DNA from: Betaproteobacteria bacterium
Lineage (GTDB): Bacteria > Pseudomonadota > Gammaproteobacteria > Burkholderiales > Ga0077523
NCBI GenBank assembly: GCA_016125475.1
Contig: WGLR01000022.1
Coordinates: 1 to 46,344, forward strand
Direction of reading: 5' to 3'
DNA: 46,344 nt
Of this stretch, positions 26,684-35,631 are shown piece after piece. Under the pieces are notes generated by a model, which saw only the letters and a list, made by a program, of their open reading frames with translations, was not told the DNA's origin and did not search any database. The position numbers and the translations under genes are program-made. Position 1 is the stretch's first letter; the number at the start of each line of letters is the position of its first letter.

Positions 26684-26857
26684 GTGAGTGTTCCGTGTGC
26701 GTGACGGGCGCGTACGCCGGTTCGCCGGCCGGGCGATTCTATGCCGGCCGGGCCGGTCGCGCGCCGGGTCGCTTCGCGGAAGCCATCCCGCAGGCGCCCG
26801 GACGAGACCTTGCCTAGAATGCCGGCCATCGACAGACGGGACACCGCGGGAGGACAC

Positions 26858-27841
26858 ATGCAGGGAAAGATCGCACTCGAGGAACACTTCGCGATGGACG
26901 ACACGGTGGAGCAGTCCGTCCGGTTCTCCTCGCAGAAGCACTGGGCGGAACTGCGGTCGCGGCTTCTCGACGCCTGCGACGTGCGGCTCGCGGAGATGGA
27001 TCGCCACGGTATCGAGTGGATGGTGATTTCCCTGAATTCCCCGACGGTCCAGGCCATTCCCGACGCCGTCGCGGCACGAGAACTGGCCCGGCGCGCGAAC
27101 GACGCACTCGCGGCGCACGTCGCGCGACGCGCCGGCCGGTTCCTCGGCTTCGCCGCGCTGCCGATGCAGGACCCCGATGCGGCGACCGCCGAGCTGACGC
27201 GCTGCGTGCGCGAACTCGGTTTCCGCGGCGCGATGGTGAACGGCTTCACGCAGACCGGCGACGGCAGTGGCCTCGCCTATTACGACCTGCCCGAGTATCG
27301 GCCGTTCTGGCGCGTGGTCGAGAGCCTCGCCGTGCCGTTCTACCTGCACCCGCGCAATCCGCTGCCCGTGGATGCCCGCATCTACGACGGACATCCCTGG
27401 CTCTACGGCCCCGCGTGGGCGTTCGGCCAGGAAACCGCCGTGCACGCCCTGCGGCTCATGGGCTCGGGACTGTTCGACGAGTGCCCCGGGCTCAGGCTCG
27501 TGCTCGGTCACATGGGGGAGGGGCTCCCGTACAACCTCTGGCGTGTCGACAACGCGAATGCGTGGCTCTGGCGCGACGTCGGGCACGGGTATCCGGCGAA
27601 GAAGACCATCACCGAGTACATGAAGGAGAACGTGTACATCACGACGGCCGGCAACTTCTCGACCCCGGTGCTCAAGGCTGCGATCGAGATCCTCGGCGAG
27701 GACCGCATCCTGTTCTCGACCGACTGGCCGTTCGAGGACATCGCCGACGCCGCCACCTGGTTCGACCGGGCCGGGATCGGCGAGGAGACCCGTCGGCGCA
27801 TCGGGCGCGAGAATGCTGCCGCACTGTTCGGGCTGGACTAG
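26858..27841 (+). CDS. Gamma-resorcylate (2,6-dihydroxybenzoate) decarboxylase-like amidohydrolase
   Basis: A 327-residue metal-dependent nonoxidative decarboxylase of the amidohydrolase superfamily. Its length and most of its sequence follow the known gamma-resorcylate decarboxylases (MQGKIALEEHF start, IYDGHPWL, QETAVHALRLM, LGHMGEGLPY). Metal-site residues are present: E8, H10, H164 and H218, and the Asp in FSTDWPFE (D289). The enzyme reversibly converts 2,6-dihydroxybenzoate to resorcinol. Neither hydroxyquinol dioxygenase nor maleylacetate reductase genes are adjacent, so a full resorcinol pathway is not shown. GGGAGG precedes the ATG. A strong hairpin ends the transcript. Confidence 0.85.
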   Translation: MQGKIALEEHFAMDDTVEQSVRFSSQKHWAELRSRLLDACDVRLAEMDRHGIEWMVISLNSPTVQAIPDAVAARELARRANDALAAHVARRAGRFLGFAALPMQDPDAATAELTRCVRELGFRGAMVNGFTQTGDGSGLAYYDLPEYRPFWRVVESLAVPFYLHPRNPLPVDARIYDGHPWLYGPAWAFGQETAVHALRLMGSGLFDECPGLRLVLGHMGEGLPYNLWRVDNANAWLWRDVGHGYPAKKTITEYMKENVYITTAGNFSTPVLKAAIEILGEDRILFSTDWPFEDIADAATWFDRAGIGEETRRRIGRENAAALFGLD

Positions 27842-27856
27842 CGACGTTCGTTCACG

Positions 27857-27917
27857 CAATACAACACCGCAAGCCTGACCCTAGCCGAATAGGGGTCAGG
27901 CTTGCGGTGTTGCGTTT
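27857..27917 (+). terminator. Rho-independent-like hairpin / dispersed repeat family B, copy 2
   Basis: A 20-bp perfect stem (27862-27881 with 27893-27912) with an 11-nt loop, followed by a short T run (CGTTTTC). It lies 20 bp after the decarboxylase gene and fits a terminator. One arm plus flank matches the sequence at 24530-24559, so the hairpin is also a repeat-family member. Confidence 0.65.
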
Positions 27918-28073
27918 TCGTCACTCTCCCTCGTCGCGATGCGCAGACTCGCGTCTTTGCGTGCGGGACATGGACTATGCTATCCGCACGGACAGTCGGG
28001 GCACGGGCCCGCGAACGGTTCGCGTATCCGCCGTGCCGGACGTGGCCGGCAGTCGTTTCGAGGGGGTGGCTTC

Positions 28074-29114
28074 ATGAAGACGATCAGGGAACTCTTCGGC
28101 ATCGACCTGCCGATCATTCAGGCACCGATTGCCGGAGCCCAGTCCGGTGCCATGGCGGCGGCGGTTTCGGCGGCGGGCGGTCTCGGATCGCTGCCCTGCG
28201 CGATGCTCACCCCCGAAGGCATCCGGAGCGAACTCGACAAGATCCGCTCGATCACGGGCCGACCCGTGAACGTCAACTTCTTCGCGCATCGGCCACCCGT
28301 GCCGGACCCCGACCGCGAGGCGAAGTGGCGGGAGACGCTCGCGCCGTTCTACGCGGAGTTCGGCATCGATCCGGCGACGATCCCGGCCGGTCCCGGGCGC
28401 GCGCCATTCGATGCGGATGCCGCGGACGTGCTGGAGGCGTACAGACCGGCCGTCGTCAGTTTCCACTTCGGGCTGCCGGAGCCTTCGCTGCTCGCACGCG
28501 CCCGCAAGTGCGGCGCGAAGATTCTCTCGACGGCCACGACGCTGGAAGAAGCGCTCTGGCTCGAGGATCAGGGGGTGGACGCCATCATCGCGCAGGGTGT
28601 CGAGGCCGGCGGGCATCGCGGCATCTTCCTGTCGAAGGACCTGACCACGCAGGTCGGCACGTTTGCGCTGGTGCCGCAGGTGGTCAGGGCCGTGAAGGTC
28701 CCCGTGATCGCGGCGGGTGGCATCGCGGATGCCACGGGTGTGCGCGCCGCCATGGCACTCGGGGCGGCCGGCGTGCAGGTCGGCACGGCGTATCTGCTCT
28801 GCCACGAGGCGCTGACCACGCCGATTCACCGCGAGGTACTCGCGAGTTCGGCCGCGCGTCACACGGCAATCACCAACATCTTCACGGGCCGCCCCGCGCG
28901 TGGCGTCGTCAACAGGATCATCCGCGAGATCGGACCCATGCACGCGGGCGCACCGGAATTCCCGCTCGGCACCTCCGCAATCGCACCGCTGCGGGCAAAG
29001 GCGGAATCTCGCGGCACGGGTGATTTCTCTCCGCTGTGGTGCGGTCAGAACGCGTCGGGGTGTCGGGAGGTCTCGGCGGCCGAGATAACGCGGGGACTGG
29101 CGAGCGGCGTTTGA
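28074..29114 (+). CDS. Nitronate monooxygenase family flavoprotein (2-nitropropane dioxygenase-like)
   Basis: A 346-residue FMN-dependent TIM barrel. It begins LFGIDLPIIQAPIAGAQSG and has the catalytic-His region QGVEAGGHRG and the phosphate-binding loops VIAAGGIADATG and GAAGVQVGTAYLLC. These enzymes oxidise alkyl nitronates or detoxify propionate 3-nitronate; related members act on other substrates. ATG 28074 fits the family start, with a G-rich ribosome site. The stop codon lies within the first unit of the downstream repeat array. Confidence 0.85.
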   Translation: MKTIRELFGIDLPIIQAPIAGAQSGAMAAAVSAAGGLGSLPCAMLTPEGIRSELDKIRSITGRPVNVNFFAHRPPVPDPDREAKWRETLAPFYAEFGIDPATIPAGPGRAPFDADAADVLEAYRPAVVSFHFGLPEPSLLARARKCGAKILSTATTLEEALWLEDQGVDAIIAQGVEAGGHRGIFLSKDLTTQVGTFALVPQVVRAVKVPVIAAGGIADATGVRAAMALGAAGVQVGTAYLLCHEALTTPIHREVLASSAARHTAITNIFTGRPARGVVNRIIREIGPMHAGAPEFPLGTSAIAPLRAKAESRGTGDFSPLWCGQNASGCREVSAAEITRGLASGV

Positions 29115-29560
29115 GCAGGCAGGGCGTGGCAGGCACCCCACGCCCCGGAACCGCGCGGGTGGGCACGGCCCACACGGATCGGTGGCCGGTGCGTGGCAGG
29201 TAATGACCTGCGATTCACGATTGCCCGGTGCGTCGTACTTGCCCGGTGCGTCGTACGCACCCTACGCGAGGCGCGTTTGAGCGGGCCGTGTGTGGCAGGC
29301 ACCCCACGTCCCGTGAGGGCGGCTGGGGTGGGCACGGCTCACGCGGATCGTGGGCCGGTGCGTGGTACGCACCCTGGGACCATCCCCCCACCCTGACCCT
29401 CTCCCGCGAGCGGGGGAGGGAATGAAAGGTGGGATGCTTCTTCGTCTGCGGCAAGCGCAGGGTGGGCACGGCCTACGCGCGGTCGGCGGCCGGTGCGTGG
29501 TACGCACCCTACGGCGACCGTCGCAGAGGGGGTAGGGTGCGCACGGCGCACCGCGCATCG
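29107..29560. repeat. Palindromic repeat array, family A (left site)
   Basis: No gene is supported across this stretch. Two direct copies about 166 bp apart start at 29107 and 29273 (GCGTTTGAGC, then GTGGCAGGCACCCCACG and a GGTGGGCACGG block). Partial units lie at 29231-29271. A 60-bp unit at 29487-29546 is identical to 45891-45950. The unit contains the stem GGTGCGT-GGT-ACGCACC, and its two halves are mutually complementary (GCACCCTAC / GTAGGGTGC). It also carries CCCTCTCCCGCGAGCGGG-type palindromes (29401 and 29573 regions). It lies between two convergent genes, as REP/BIME elements often do. Confidence 0.75.
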
Positions 29561-29632
29561 GCACCCGAGCCCCCTCCCCCGCGAGCGAGGGAGGGAGAGA
29601 ACAAGAGGAACCTGTGCAGGCCGGGAAGGGGG

Positions 29633-30223
29633 TCACCGATGTGCCGCCGCCCCCAGCAGCGCCTCGCGGAACCGGCTCCGGATGTACGGGCCGTCGCGCG
29701 GCGGCAGTGCGGTCGGGTTCGGCTCCGACGACACCTTGATCACGGTGAATGTGGTCGTCTTTGCGGCACCCAGCGTTTCCATGCGGCGCTCGAGTTCGTC
29801 CGCGGTGCGGACGAGGCAGGCGTCCGCGATGCCGGCGGCCCGCGCAATCCCGGCGAGATCGACACCCCGCGCGGTGTGCGTGGCCTGCATTCCCGTCTCC
29901 GCGAAGCGCTCGTTGTCGAGCACGACGATCCCGAGGTTCGCCGGCGCGTCGACCGCGACCGTCGCCAGGGACCCGAGCCCCATGAGCATCTCGCCGTCGC
30001 CGGTGATCACGAGCACCCTGCGTCCGGGCTGCGCCCGCGCGAGACCGAGCCCGAACACGGCGGCCCCGCCCATCGCGCCCCAGAGGTAGAAGTTGTGCGC
30101 GGAATCGCTCGTCCCGGCCACGTCGTAGCTGGAGTTGCCGAGACCCGTCACGACGAGGGTATCGCCCCGGTCGCGCAGCACGCGTGCGACGACGGACCTG
30201 CGCTTGAGAAGTTCGCTGCTCAT
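29633..30223 (-). CDS. ThDP-dependent decarboxylase, C-terminal (PP-domain) subunit, ComE-like
   Basis: A 196-residue subunit with the thiamine-diphosphate-binding motif GDGEML at 75-80 ending in LDNERF (N104), the GDG-x(~26)-N signature. Size and split organisation match the beta subunit of sulfopyruvate decarboxylase (ComE) and related phosphonopyruvate decarboxylases. It follows the partner subunit by 7 bp on the same strand. A 2-oxo acid with a charged 3-substituent is the likely substrate class, but no coenzyme M or phosphonate genes are adjacent. Confidence 0.82.
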   Translation of the reverse strand: MSSELLKRRSVVARVLRDRGDTLVVTGLGNSSYDVAGTSDSAHNFYLWGAMGGAAVFGLGLARAQPGRRVLVITGDGEMLMGLGSLATVAVDAPANLGIVVLDNERFAETGMQATHTARGVDLAGIARAAGIADACLVRTADELERRMETLGAAKTTTFTVIKVSSEPNPTALPPRDGPYIRSRFREALLGAAAHR

Positions 30224-30230
30224 GCCTGCC

Positions 30231-30746
30231 TCACTTGAAGAAGTTCTTCGCGCCGACGACGCGCTGCCCGATGAGCACCGCGACGACCCGGGACGTGTTG
30301 AAAGCGAGCGCCGCCGCGTGACGGACCGTGTCCGCCATGAGCGCCGCGTCGTCACAGCGGTACACGAGCACGCCCGCGGCCTCCAGTACCGGCCCAGTGC
30401 TCTGTCCCATTGGAATCTGCTGGGGATTGAACTCGCCCCAGTCGCCGCGCATCGTCACGAGCGCGAACAGCGGCATGCGGTACTCCTGCTGCAGCGACAG
30501 CATGTTGATGCAGTTGCCGACGCCGCTCGACTGCATGAGCAGGGCGCCGCGCTGGCCACCTGCCCAGGCACCCCCGAGCATCGCGATGCCTTCCTCTTCC
30601 GTCGTGAGGGTGACGGTGTGCATGGTCGGCTCCGCCTCGCACAGGCGGATCAGCTGGCTGTGCCCGGCGTCGGGCACGAACGCCACCTGGCGTACATCGG
30701 CGGACTTGAGCTCCTCGAATATCTGGGTGGGCCAATCGGCTGACAT
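30231..30746 (-). CDS. ThDP-dependent decarboxylase, N-terminal (Pyr-domain) subunit, ComD-like
   Basis: A 171-residue subunit with the Pyr-domain Glu in LTTEEEGIAMLGGAWAGG (E50/E51), which activates the cofactor in ThDP enzymes, and QSSGVGNCINMLSLQ, typical of ComD-type subunits. With the downstream 196-residue PP-domain protein it would form the complete decarboxylase. MSADW is preferred as start over the longer in-frame reading from 30809, based on family length. The Shine-Dalgarno is weak. Confidence 0.82.
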   Translation of the reverse strand: MSADWPTQIFEELKSADVRQVAFVPDAGHSQLIRLCEAEPTMHTVTLTTEEEGIAMLGGAWAGGQRGALLMQSSGVGNCINMLSLQQEYRMPLFALVTMRGDWGEFNPQQIPMGQSTGPVLEAAGVLVYRCDDAALMADTVRHAAALAFNTSRVVAVLIGQRVVGAKNFFK

Positions 30747-30922
30747 GGCGGGCTTCGGAGGGTGAGTGGACGAAGCCCCGATTTGACCACGATTCGCACC
30801 ATTTTCCACGGCGAACGCCGGCCATCCCCCGCTGCACGCGCTCCCGCGGCTATCATCGGGCGTCCGGGTGCCCCGGCTCGTGACGAGCCGGCCCCGGCCA
30901 GCCGTGCGTTCCTTTCCAGGCC

Positions 30923-31426
30923 ATGATCGCCCGCAGTTTCGATCCCATCGCGGACCGCCACGCCGAGACCCTCGTCCTGGGCAGCATGCCCGGGGTCCGG
31001 TCGCTCGCAGCCGGCCAGTACTACGCGCACCCGCAGAACGCGTTCTGGCGAATCGTCTCCGAGCTCCTCCACTTGCCCGCCGACGCTTCCTACCGCGTGC
31101 GTACCCGTGCGCTCGTGGCCGCGAGGATCGCCCTCTGGGACGTACTCGCCTCCTGCGAACGGCCGGGCAGCCTCGACACGATGATCCGGCGCGAAACCGA
31201 GATCGCGAACGATTTCAAGGCGTTCTTCGCCGGGCACCCGGGCATCACCCGCGTGTTCTTCAACGGCGCGAAGGCGGAAGCCTCGTTTCGCCGCCACGTG
31301 CTGCCGCACCTCGGGCACCGCACCTTCCACTTTGCGCGGCTGCCGTCCACGAGCCCCGCGCACGCGTCATTGCCCTTCGCCGCCAAGCTCGAGGCCTGGC
31401 GGGCGATCCTGCGTCCCCGCCCGTGA
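30923..31426 (+). CDS. DNA-deoxyinosine glycosylase (uracil-DNA glycosylase superfamily, family 6)
   Basis: A 167-residue DNA-repair glycosylase that removes hypoxanthine from deaminated adenine. It has the family start SFDPIADRHAETLVLGSMPG, then QYYAHPQNAFWRIV, the Asn position in VFFNGAKAE and the closing loop LPSTSPAHAS. ATG 30923 is the natural start. It is divergent from the ThDP decarboxylase and appears to be a single-gene unit. Confidence 0.82.
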   Translation: MIARSFDPIADRHAETLVLGSMPGVRSLAAGQYYAHPQNAFWRIVSELLHLPADASYRVRTRALVAARIALWDVLASCERPGSLDTMIRRETEIANDFKAFFAGHPGITRVFFNGAKAEASFRRHVLPHLGHRTFHFARLPSTSPAHASLPFAAKLEAWRAILRPRP

Positions 31427-31515
31427 GGTCCCGGGCGTCAAGTCGACCGCCCGGATGCCGATAACCGTCCTCACCGGTATGGAACGCCCAGTGCGGCCGC
31501 CGGCCTGGAAGCCTC

Positions 31516-33375
31516 ATGACTGCGCTACACGATCCGGACACCGACGCTCTGACCGCTGAAGCCGCTGCTTCGTCCCGACTCCGGACGTGGGTGGCCTGGC
31601 TGGCGTTCGGCCCCTACGTGCGCGACCGTCACCAGAGGGTCCGCATCCTCCAGCTCCTGATCGCCTCCGCGAGCTCGGTCTTTGCGATGGGGCTGTTCAC
31701 GGCCGGATGGTTCCTCGGCTATCTCCCCCTGCACGCGCTGTTCGGCAGCTACGCGATCGTCACCGCGTGCATCGTCACGTTCTTCCTGCTGTTCCGGACT
31801 GGCCTCAATCTTCGCTTCCGGGACCCCAGCCTGACCCTGCAGCAGATATCGGCCTCTGTCCTCGCAGCCGGCTATGTCCTCTATTACGCAGGGGACGCCA
31901 GGACCACCTATTTCCTCATCTACATGGTGTCGTTCCTGTTCGGCGTGTTCCGGTTCGGCACCGTCTCGCTGCTGCTGATCGCGCTCGGGATGGTGGCGTC
32001 GTACGGCGGCGTCGTGATGCTGCTCGCGATCAACCACCCCGCACAGGTCGACCTGCAGCTCGAGACGCTGCGTTTCCTGGTGCTCGCGACCGTGCTCGTG
32101 TGGTTCGCGCTCATGGGCGGCTACATCCAGAGGCTGCGTCGCAACCTGCGTCGTGCGCGGGATGCGGCGCGGGCAGCCAACAGCGCGAAGAGCGAGTTCC
32201 TCGCGAACATGAGCCACGAGATCCGCACGCCGATGAACGGCGTGATCGGCATGACCCAGCTCGTGCTCCAGACGGAGCTCACCGCACAGCAGCGCGACCA
32301 CCTCGAAACGATCCTGGACTCTTCGAGCGTGCTGCTCGCCGTGCTCAACGACATCCTGGACCTCTCCAAGGTGGAGGCCGGCAAGCTCTCGATCGAGCGG
32401 GTCGCGTTCAGGTTGCGCGAGACCGTGAACCACGCGCTCGCGCCGCTGCAGGTTCGCGCGCGGGAGAAGGGGCTCTCGCTGCACGTCGCCATCGCGGACG
32501 AACTGCCGGACGTGCTCGTGAGCGATCCCGTGCGCATCCGCCAGATTCTCGTGAACCTCGTCGGCAACGCGATCAAGTTCACGGATCGCGGCGGGGTCGA
32601 CGTACGTGTGGCGGGCCGGGCCGCCGGTCCGGGCGAGGAGATGGATGTCACGCTCGCGGTGCGGGACACGGGCATCGGCATCCCCGAGGACAAGCAGCGC
32701 GTCATCTTCGACGCGTTCTCCCAGGCGGACGCTTCCACGACCCGCGAGTTCGGCGGGACCGGCCTCGGCCTCACGATCAGCTCGCGCCTCGCGCGGCTCA
32801 TGGGCGGCGACATCTCGCTCGACTCCACCCCGGGGGCGGGCAGCACGTTCCGCGCGGTCGTGCGCGTCACGCAGGCTCCACCCGATGTGCTGGAAAAGCT
32901 GTCGCGGCCGGACGACCCGGCGGGCAGGCTGCCGCCGATGGGCAGTCCCGCTGCAGACTCCGCGGGCAGGGTCCTGCTCGTCGAGGACAACCGCGTGAAC
33001 CAGCTGGTCGCGGCCTCCATGCTGAGGAAGCTCGGATACAGCGTGGCGCTCGCGAACAACGGCCGCGAGGCCCTGGACCTCAGCGCGACCGAGGCGTACG
33101 ACGCGATCCTCATGGACATCCAGATGCCCGAGATGAACGGATTCGAGGCCACGCGAGCGATCCGTGCACGCGAGGCCGAGAGCGGGGCGCACGTGCCGAT
33201 CGTCGCGCTCACCGCGAACGCGATGCAGGGTGACCGCGAGCAGTGTCTCGCGGCCGGCATGGACGCGTACCTGACCAAGCCGATCGACATCAAGGCGCTG
33301 AACGACACCCTGCGCACCTACGTGCCACCTCGTGAGCAAGGTGCACCTGCCGGCCGCCGTTCCGCTGCGGCCTGA
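31516..33375 (+). CDS. Hybrid sensor histidine kinase with receiver domain
   Basis: A 619-residue inner-membrane two-component protein. Residues 42-205 contain about six TM helices and no periplasmic sensor domain, so sensing is within the membrane. HisKA has phosphoacceptor H234 in [11 protein letters not shown]. HATPase_c shows [16 protein letters not shown] and GGTGLGL. The C-terminal receiver has D534 in [12 protein letters not shown] and a Lys in YLTKPID. There is no HPt domain and no response regulator next door, so the output partner is elsewhere. The membrane part resembles AgrC/MASE-like multi-TM sensors, but I cannot name it. Confidence 0.87.
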   Translation: MTALHDPDTDALTAEAAASSRLRTWVAWLAFGPYVRDRHQRVRILQLLIASASSVFAMGLFTAGWFLGYLPLHALFGSYAIVTACIVTFFLLFRTGLNLRFRDPSLTLQQISASVLAAGYVLYYAGDARTTYFLIYMVSFLFGVFRFGTVSLLLIALGMVASYGGVVMLLAINHPAQVDLQLETLRFLVLATVLVWFALMGGYIQRLRRNLRRARDAARAANSAKSEFLANMSHEIRTPMNGVIGMTQLVLQTELTAQQRDHLETILDSSSVLLAVLNDILDLSKVEAGKLSIERVAFRLRETVNHALAPLQVRAREKGLSLHVAIADELPDVLVSDPVRIRQILVNLVGNAIKFTDRGGVDVRVAGRAAGPGEEMDVTLAVRDTGIGIPEDKQRVIFDAFSQADASTTREFGGTGLGLTISSRLARLMGGDISLDSTPGAGSTFRAVVRVTQAPPDVLEKLSRPDDPAGRLPPMGSPAADSAGRVLLVEDNRVNQLVAASMLRKLGYSVALANNGREALDLSATEAYDAILMDIQMPEMNGFEATRAIRAREAESGAHVPIVALTANAMQGDREQCLAAGMDAYLTKPIDIKALNDTLRTYVPPREQGAPAGRRSAAA

Positions 33376-33485
33376 CGCACGCCTGCAGGACTTCCCGACA
33401 GCCGTTTCGCGGTAATCTCCCCCGCATCCGCCCCGGCGCCGTTCTCGTCGCCGGCGGCGCGCATCCAGAAGCGGGGAGGACACCG

Positions 33486-34589
33486 ATGAAATTCCGTGCC
33501 GCGGTTCTGAACGCCGTCGGCGGGCCGCTCACGATCGACGAGCTCGAGATGCAGCCGCTCGCACCGCGGGACGTGCTGGTGCGCGTGCGGGCGAGCGGCC
33601 TCTGTCACACGGATCTCGAGGCCATCCAGGGCACCCTGTCGTATCCGCTGCCGATCGTGCTCGGCCATGAGGGCGCGGGCGTCGTCGAGGCGGTCGGCGC
33701 CGAGGTCACGCAGGTGCGGCCCGGCGACCACGTGATCCTCTCGTGGAACCCGCACTGCGGCCACTGCTTCTACTGCGAGAACGACCAGCCCATCCTGTGC
33801 GAGCCGTTCACGCGCCACCAGCCGCGCGGCCGGCTGCTCGACGGCACCACGCGCATGCTGCGCGACGGCGCGCCGGTCCACCACTATTCCGTCACGTCCA
33901 CGCACGCGCAGTTCACGGTCGTGCCCGAATCGGGCGCCATCCCCGTGCCGAAGGAGATTCCGTTCGACCGCGCCTGCATCATCGGCTGCGGCGTCATGAC
34001 CGGCGTCGGGGCCGTCGTGCGCAAGGCGCGGCTCGCCGCCGGTGCGAGCGTCGTCGTGATCGGCTGCGGGGCCGTCGGCCTGAACGCGTTGCAGGGCGCG
34101 CGTCTCGTCGGTGCGGGACGCATCATCGCGGTGGACGTCGGCGGGGAGAAGCTGGAACGCGCGCGGCGCTTCGGTGCGACGGACACCATCGATGCCACCG
34201 AGGCCGACACGGTCCAGGTCGTGAAGTCCCTCACGGAAGGGCGCGGCGCGGACTGCGTGATCGAGGCGGCCGGGCGCAGCCAGGTGTTCCGGCTCGCCGG
34301 CGAGGCGGTGCGGCCCGGCGGACAGGTGATCTGGCTCGGGAAGGTGAACGTGGACGAGGAGGTGTCGTTCCGGTGGGGCTCGCTCATGGGTGAGCGTCGC
34401 ATCGTGCGCTCGAGCTACGGCGACGCCCGACCGCGTCGAGACTTCCCGTGGCTCGCGAACGAATACCTGCGCGGACACCTGATGCTCGACGAGCCCATCA
34501 CGCGCCGGATCCGGCTGGACGAGATCAACGACGGGTTCGCGAGCCTCGCACGCGGCGAAGGCATCCGCACCGTGATCGAGTTCGACTGA
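33486..34589 (+). CDS. Zinc-dependent alcohol dehydrogenase (class III-like MDR family)
   Basis: A 367-residue NAD(P)-dependent dehydrogenase. Catalytic zinc ligands are C40, H61 with E62, and C168 in IIGCGVMTG. Structural zinc cysteines are C91, C94, C97 and C105. The Rossmann motif is GCGAVGLNALQG. These are the marks of class I/III-type alcohol or formaldehyde dehydrogenases and of benzyl-alcohol dehydrogenases. GGGGAGGACACC precedes the ATG. It is followed after 7 bp by a MetX-like gene, indicating a two-gene operon in which an alcohol or aldehyde product may be acylated or hydrolysed. Confidence 0.87.
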   Translation: MKFRAAVLNAVGGPLTIDELEMQPLAPRDVLVRVRASGLCHTDLEAIQGTLSYPLPIVLGHEGAGVVEAVGAEVTQVRPGDHVILSWNPHCGHCFYCENDQPILCEPFTRHQPRGRLLDGTTRMLRDGAPVHHYSVTSTHAQFTVVPESGAIPVPKEIPFDRACIIGCGVMTGVGAVVRKARLAAGASVVVIGCGAVGLNALQGARLVGAGRIIAVDVGGEKLERARRFGATDTIDATEADTVQVVKSLTEGRGADCVIEAAGRSQVFRLAGEAVRPGGQVIWLGKVNVDEEVSFRWGSLMGERRIVRSSYGDARPRRDFPWLANEYLRGHLMLDEPITRRIRLDEINDGFASLARGEGIRTVIEFD

Positions 34590-34596
34590 GGCGCCC

Positions 34597-35631
34597 ATGC
34601 ACCCTCCGCTCGTACCCGGTCAGATCGACGCCCCACACCGCATCGCGAACCTCGGCGACCTCGCGCTCGAATCGGGGAAGCGCATCGAGGATTACCGGCA
34701 GTCGTACGTCGTGCACGGCAGCCTCGACGAAAGAAAAGAGAACGCCGTGCTCGTCTGCGCGTCGCTCACGGGCAACCACCACCGCCTCGACTTCCTGATC
34801 GGCCCCGGACGCGCGCTCGACACCGACCGTTTCTGCGTGATCGCGACCGACCCCATCGGCAACGGCCTGTCGACGTCTCCGTCGAACAGCGAGGGACAAC
34901 CCGGCATGCGATTTCCGCGTTTCACCATCCGCGACATGGTGCACGCGCAGCACCGCCTGCTCACCGAACACCTCGGCATCGAACACCTCGCTGCAGTGGT
35001 CGGCGCCTCCATGGGCGGGATGCAGGCACTGCAATGGGCCGTGAGTCATCCGGACTTCATGCGGAAGTGTGTCGCGATGACACCGATGGCGAAGACCTCG
35101 GCCTGGGCCGTGCTCGTCACGGAGACAGCGCGGTCGTGCCTCATGGCGGACCCCGCGTGGCAGGAAGACGGCTTCCACGGCGTGCCGGAACGAGGCTGGC
35201 GCGCCTACGCCGGCCTGATGACGGCCATGCTCTCCCGCACACCCGCCGCCATCGCGGAGTTCCTGCCCGGGATGGAGGCCGCGCACGACTGGTACGAAAA
35301 GGCCGTGAACCAGGTGCGCACGAACGGCTTCGACGCGCACGACTACCTCTACCAGTCCTGGGCCTACGAGCGCCACGACGTGGGCACCACGCCCGGATTC
35401 ACCGACACCGACTCTGCGCTCGAAACTATTCGCGCCAGAACCCTCGTGCTCGCACCGCCGCTCGACCTGTTCAACCCCGCGGAGGCCGCACGGGAAGCTG
35501 CCGCGAAGACCCCCGGTGCGCGATTCGCGGAGATCCCGTCGAAACAGGGGCATCACGCAGCGACGAGTGCGCGGGTGGAGGATGTGGCGTTCTTGAACGA
35601 GGCGATCGGCGCGTTTTTGCGGGAGAGGTGA
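34597..35631 (+). CDS. MetX-like alpha/beta hydrolase (homoserine O-acetyltransferase family)
   Basis: A 344-residue alpha/beta-hydrolase of the MetX group. It has the nucleophile motif VVGASMGGMQALQW with S138, an Asp in LAPPLDLFNP and a His in SKQGHHA. True MetX proteins read GGSMGGMQALEW and end with a GHDAFL-type His motif; this one has GAS and GHHA. It is therefore more likely a related acyltransferase or hydrolase than the methionine enzyme. It is cotranscribed with the alcohol dehydrogenase, unlike normal metX loci. Its last codons sit at the edge of the accessory region. Confidence 0.78.
   Translation: MHPPLVPGQIDAPHRIANLGDLALESGKRIEDYRQSYVVHGSLDERKENAVLVCASLTGNHHRLDFLIGPGRALDTDRFCVIATDPIGNGLSTSPSNSEGQPGMRFPRFTIRDMVHAQHRLLTEHLGIEHLAAVVGASMGGMQALQWAVSHPDFMRKCVAMTPMAKTSAWAVLVTETARSCLMADPAWQEDGFHGVPERGWRAYAGLMTAMLSRTPAAIAEFLPGMEAAHDWYEKAVNQVRTNGFDAHDYLYQSWAYERHDVGTTPGFTDTDSALETIRARTLVLAPPLDLFNPAEAAREAAAKTPGARFAEIPSKQGHHAATSARVEDVAFLNEAIGAFLRER

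Noticed and set aside
29107-29560. Repeats considered as a CRISPR array
   Set aside because: Units differ in length and spacing, have internal dyads and no unique spacers of constant length, and no cas genes are near. They fit REP/BIME elements.
29262-29636. Open frames inside the repeat array (both strands)
   Set aside because: Their peptides are repeated translations of the palindromic units (RTTHRP-type), not proteins.
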